Shown piece after piece: positions 5,236-6,719 of a DNA stretch of 6,719 bases. A program made the position numbers and the translations under genes. The notes beneath the pieces are model-generated. The model was not told where the DNA came from. It was given only the letters and a program-made list of their open reading frames with translations, and did not search any database. This DNA is from Sphingomonas sp. (lineage in GTDB: Bacteria; Pseudomonadota; Alphaproteobacteria; Sphingomonadales; Sphingomonadaceae), in contig JAFBAM010000021.1 in NCBI GenBank assembly GCA_019247755.1, positions 1-6,719 of the forward strand. The letters run 5' to 3'. How positions within the stretch are numbered: the first letter of the stretch is position 1; the number at the start of each line of letters is the position of its first letter.

Positions 5236-6681
5236 TCAGTCGAGCTTCAGCCTGACGAACCCCATCGCGCCGGCCGGATTATGACTGCGGTAGGCCGGCG
5301 CGAGTGAATCGGGAACGAAGTTTACGGCGAACAGACCGCCGGCGCCCAACGAGAGATGATCGGCGATGCGGAAATCGCGGACCGCACCCAGCGAAACCTT
5401 GCCGACGCGATAGGCCGGGCCGTCCTCAATGTCGGTGAGCTCACGGTTCTCGGTCATCTCGCCGCGGCCGAACAGCGTCCAGCCAGCATGCTTCAGCGAA
5501 GCCTCGGCGACGAAGGCGTCGTCGTTATGGCCGTGGGCCGTCTTCCGCCCCCAAGCGAGCGTACCGGCCAATTTCCAACCCGGTGAGACCTCGCGGGCAT
5601 AAAGCAGGCTTGCCGACCATCTCTTTTGGTTCACGCCAGGTTCGAGCTGCTCAGGATCTTTGAAATGACCCCAGCTGCCCTGCAGCGAGAGGTCGTTGGT
5701 CGGATTCCAGGAAAGCCGCACCGCGGTTGAGTCGAGCGGTCCCGTCTCGATGTCCCAGCGGTGCTGGTCAGGCTCGCTCCCATTGAACCGGCTGAACTCC
5801 AGCTTCACCCGATCCATTACTATCCCGGCGGTCACGACACCGTAGCTGATGTGAGTGGAATCCAGCCAGTGGTGACTGATCGGTGCTTCGGGCGAGTCCA
5901 GGATCGCCTCGCGGTGCATGAAGGCGGGAGGTCCGAACGCCGGCTCTCCGGGGAGGCCGGCATATAGAAAGACGCTGCTCTTCGGCCCAATGTTCTGCGA
6001 AATCGACGCCGACAATTCCATGAAGAAGTCGTGCGGGTGCTGTCGATCAATGAGCCGGTCGACGCCGTTCGCCGTCTCGCCACTAGCCAGCAGGAGCGGG
6101 TAGCCGCGCGCTCCCATGATCGGGTCCGGGCTGACCATCGCTTTGAGCTGCAGCGTCCCGTTCCCGATCGGCCGGCGCGCCATGCCCATCAGCATTCCCG
6201 ACGCGAACGCCTTGTCGTCACCGCGCGGGCCCGACTGACGGTCATAGACGAGGTTGAGGACGCCATGCGCCATCAGCGTCCAGTCCCCGCTCACCACGTG
6301 CAGGCCCATGCGCTCCGATAAATCCGGCCGCCACGCCGTCCCGGAACTTTCGCGCTCCATCGGATAGGAGCCAAGGGCGCCCGTCATTGCCATTTGGTGG
6401 CCGGCATGTTCGGCCATGGGCATGTCCATGCCGCTCATCGACTGCTGGCTGGCCTGTGGCTGCGCAGGCGCTGCCAAGGGCGCCGGCATGGCCGGGGCAG
6501 TTTGCTCCACAGGAGCTGAATCCACCCGCACCGTCGGCGACTTCGTCTCCGTCCTCTTCTTCGCAACTTTCTTCGCCGCCGGTTTCTTCGGCGTCGACTT
6601 TGCAGGCATCGGCATGGTCATGCCGGGCATATTCATTTGAGCAGTCGCGGGTGTGGCCAGCAGGACAGCGGCACCGACCAT
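5236..6681 (-). CDS. Secreted methionine-rich, probable outer-membrane barrel protein, likely copper-related
   Basis: The function is not proven. Counting from the ATG at 6681 (481 residues), a hydrophobic signal segment ends at ATA before Gln15. Two Met-rich clusters follow, MNMPGMTMPMP (16-26) and MSGMDMPMAEHAGHQMAM (82-99), separated by a Lys/Ala/Pro-rich linker (27-80). The Met/His pattern resembles the N-termini of periplasmic and outer-membrane copper-resistance proteins such as CopB, and suggests Cu(I) or Ag(I) binding. The rest, from about 110, is rich in alternating, amphipathic segments of outer-membrane barrel type and includes conserved-looking stretches such as DRQHPHDFFMELS and SHHWLDSTH, whose histidines could also bind metal. 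It does not show the CopB domain itself. The ATG at 6681 gives no basic n-region and has no ribosome binding site. The frame remains open to the window edge, adding RSREFLLTSFKL, so the true start probably lies upstream. Confidence 0.85.
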   Translation of the reverse strand: MVGAAVLLATPATAQMNMPGMTMPMPAKSTPKKPAAKKVAKKRTETKSPTVRVDSAPVEQTAPAMPAPLAAPAQPQASQQSMSGMDMPMAEHAGHQMAMTGALGSYPMERESSGTAWRPDLSERMGLHVVSGDWTLMAHGVLNLVYDRQSGPRGDDKAFASGMLMGMARRPIGNGTLQLKAMVSPDPIMGARGYPLLLASGETANGVDRLIDRQHPHDFFMELSASISQNIGPKSSVFLYAGLPGEPAFGPPAFMHREAILDSPEAPISHHWLDSTHISYGVVTAGIVMDRVKLEFSRFNGSEPDQHRWDIETGPLDSTAVRLSWNPTNDLSLQGSWGHFKDPEQLEPGVNQKRWSASLLYAREVSPGWKLAGTLAWGRKTAHGHNDDAFVAEASLKHAGWTLFGRGEMTENRELTDIEDGPAYRVGKVSLGAVRDFRIADHLSLGAGGLFAVNFVPDSLAPAYRSHNPAGAMGFVRLKLD

Positions 6682-6719
6682 CAGCTTGAAAGACGTCAGT
6701 AGAAATTCCCTCGAACGTT

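Overview
This GC-rich window looks like chromosome or integrated DNA of an alphaproteobacterium, most likely a sphingomonad. The evidence is the VirB gene order and protein style, the GC-rich third codon positions, and CtrA-like and DnaA-type sites in the one real intergenic region. The taxonomic call is an inference from sequence style; no search was run.

Left part (1-3730, minus strand): the promoter-proximal part of a VirB-type type IV secretion operon, in the order virB1 (lytic transglycosylase), virB2 (pilin), virB3, virB4 (ATPase), then the first codons of a further gene cut by the window edge (a virB6-type gene is the best guess). The genes are packed tightly: virB1/virB2 and virB4/next gene both overlap by ATGA, and virB2/virB3 and virB3/virB4 are a few bases apart. 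No relaxase, coupling protein, integrase or transposase lies in the window, so it cannot be decided whether the system does conjugation or effector export.

Middle (3731-about 3985): a divergent, locally AT-rich control region between virB1 and manC. It holds a 15-bp imperfect inverted repeat whose arms both read TTAA-N7-TTAC (one base from the CtrA consensus TTAA-N7-TTAA), and between them a perfect DnaA box (TTATCCACA on the minus strand). This is the most interesting part of the window.

Right part: manC (plus strand), a single-domain mannose-1-phosphate guanylyltransferase supplying GDP-mannose for surface polysaccharide, with no ATG start. It converges on a complete tRNA-Glu(CTC) gene (minus strand) with its own good promoter. 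Upstream of the tRNA on the same strand is a gene for a secreted, methionine-rich, probably outer-membrane beta-barrel protein that resembles proteins associated with copper resistance. The manC, tRNA and Met-rich genes look like ordinary host genes. The control region may tie the secretion operon and the polysaccharide gene to the cell cycle, but that is a hypothesis.
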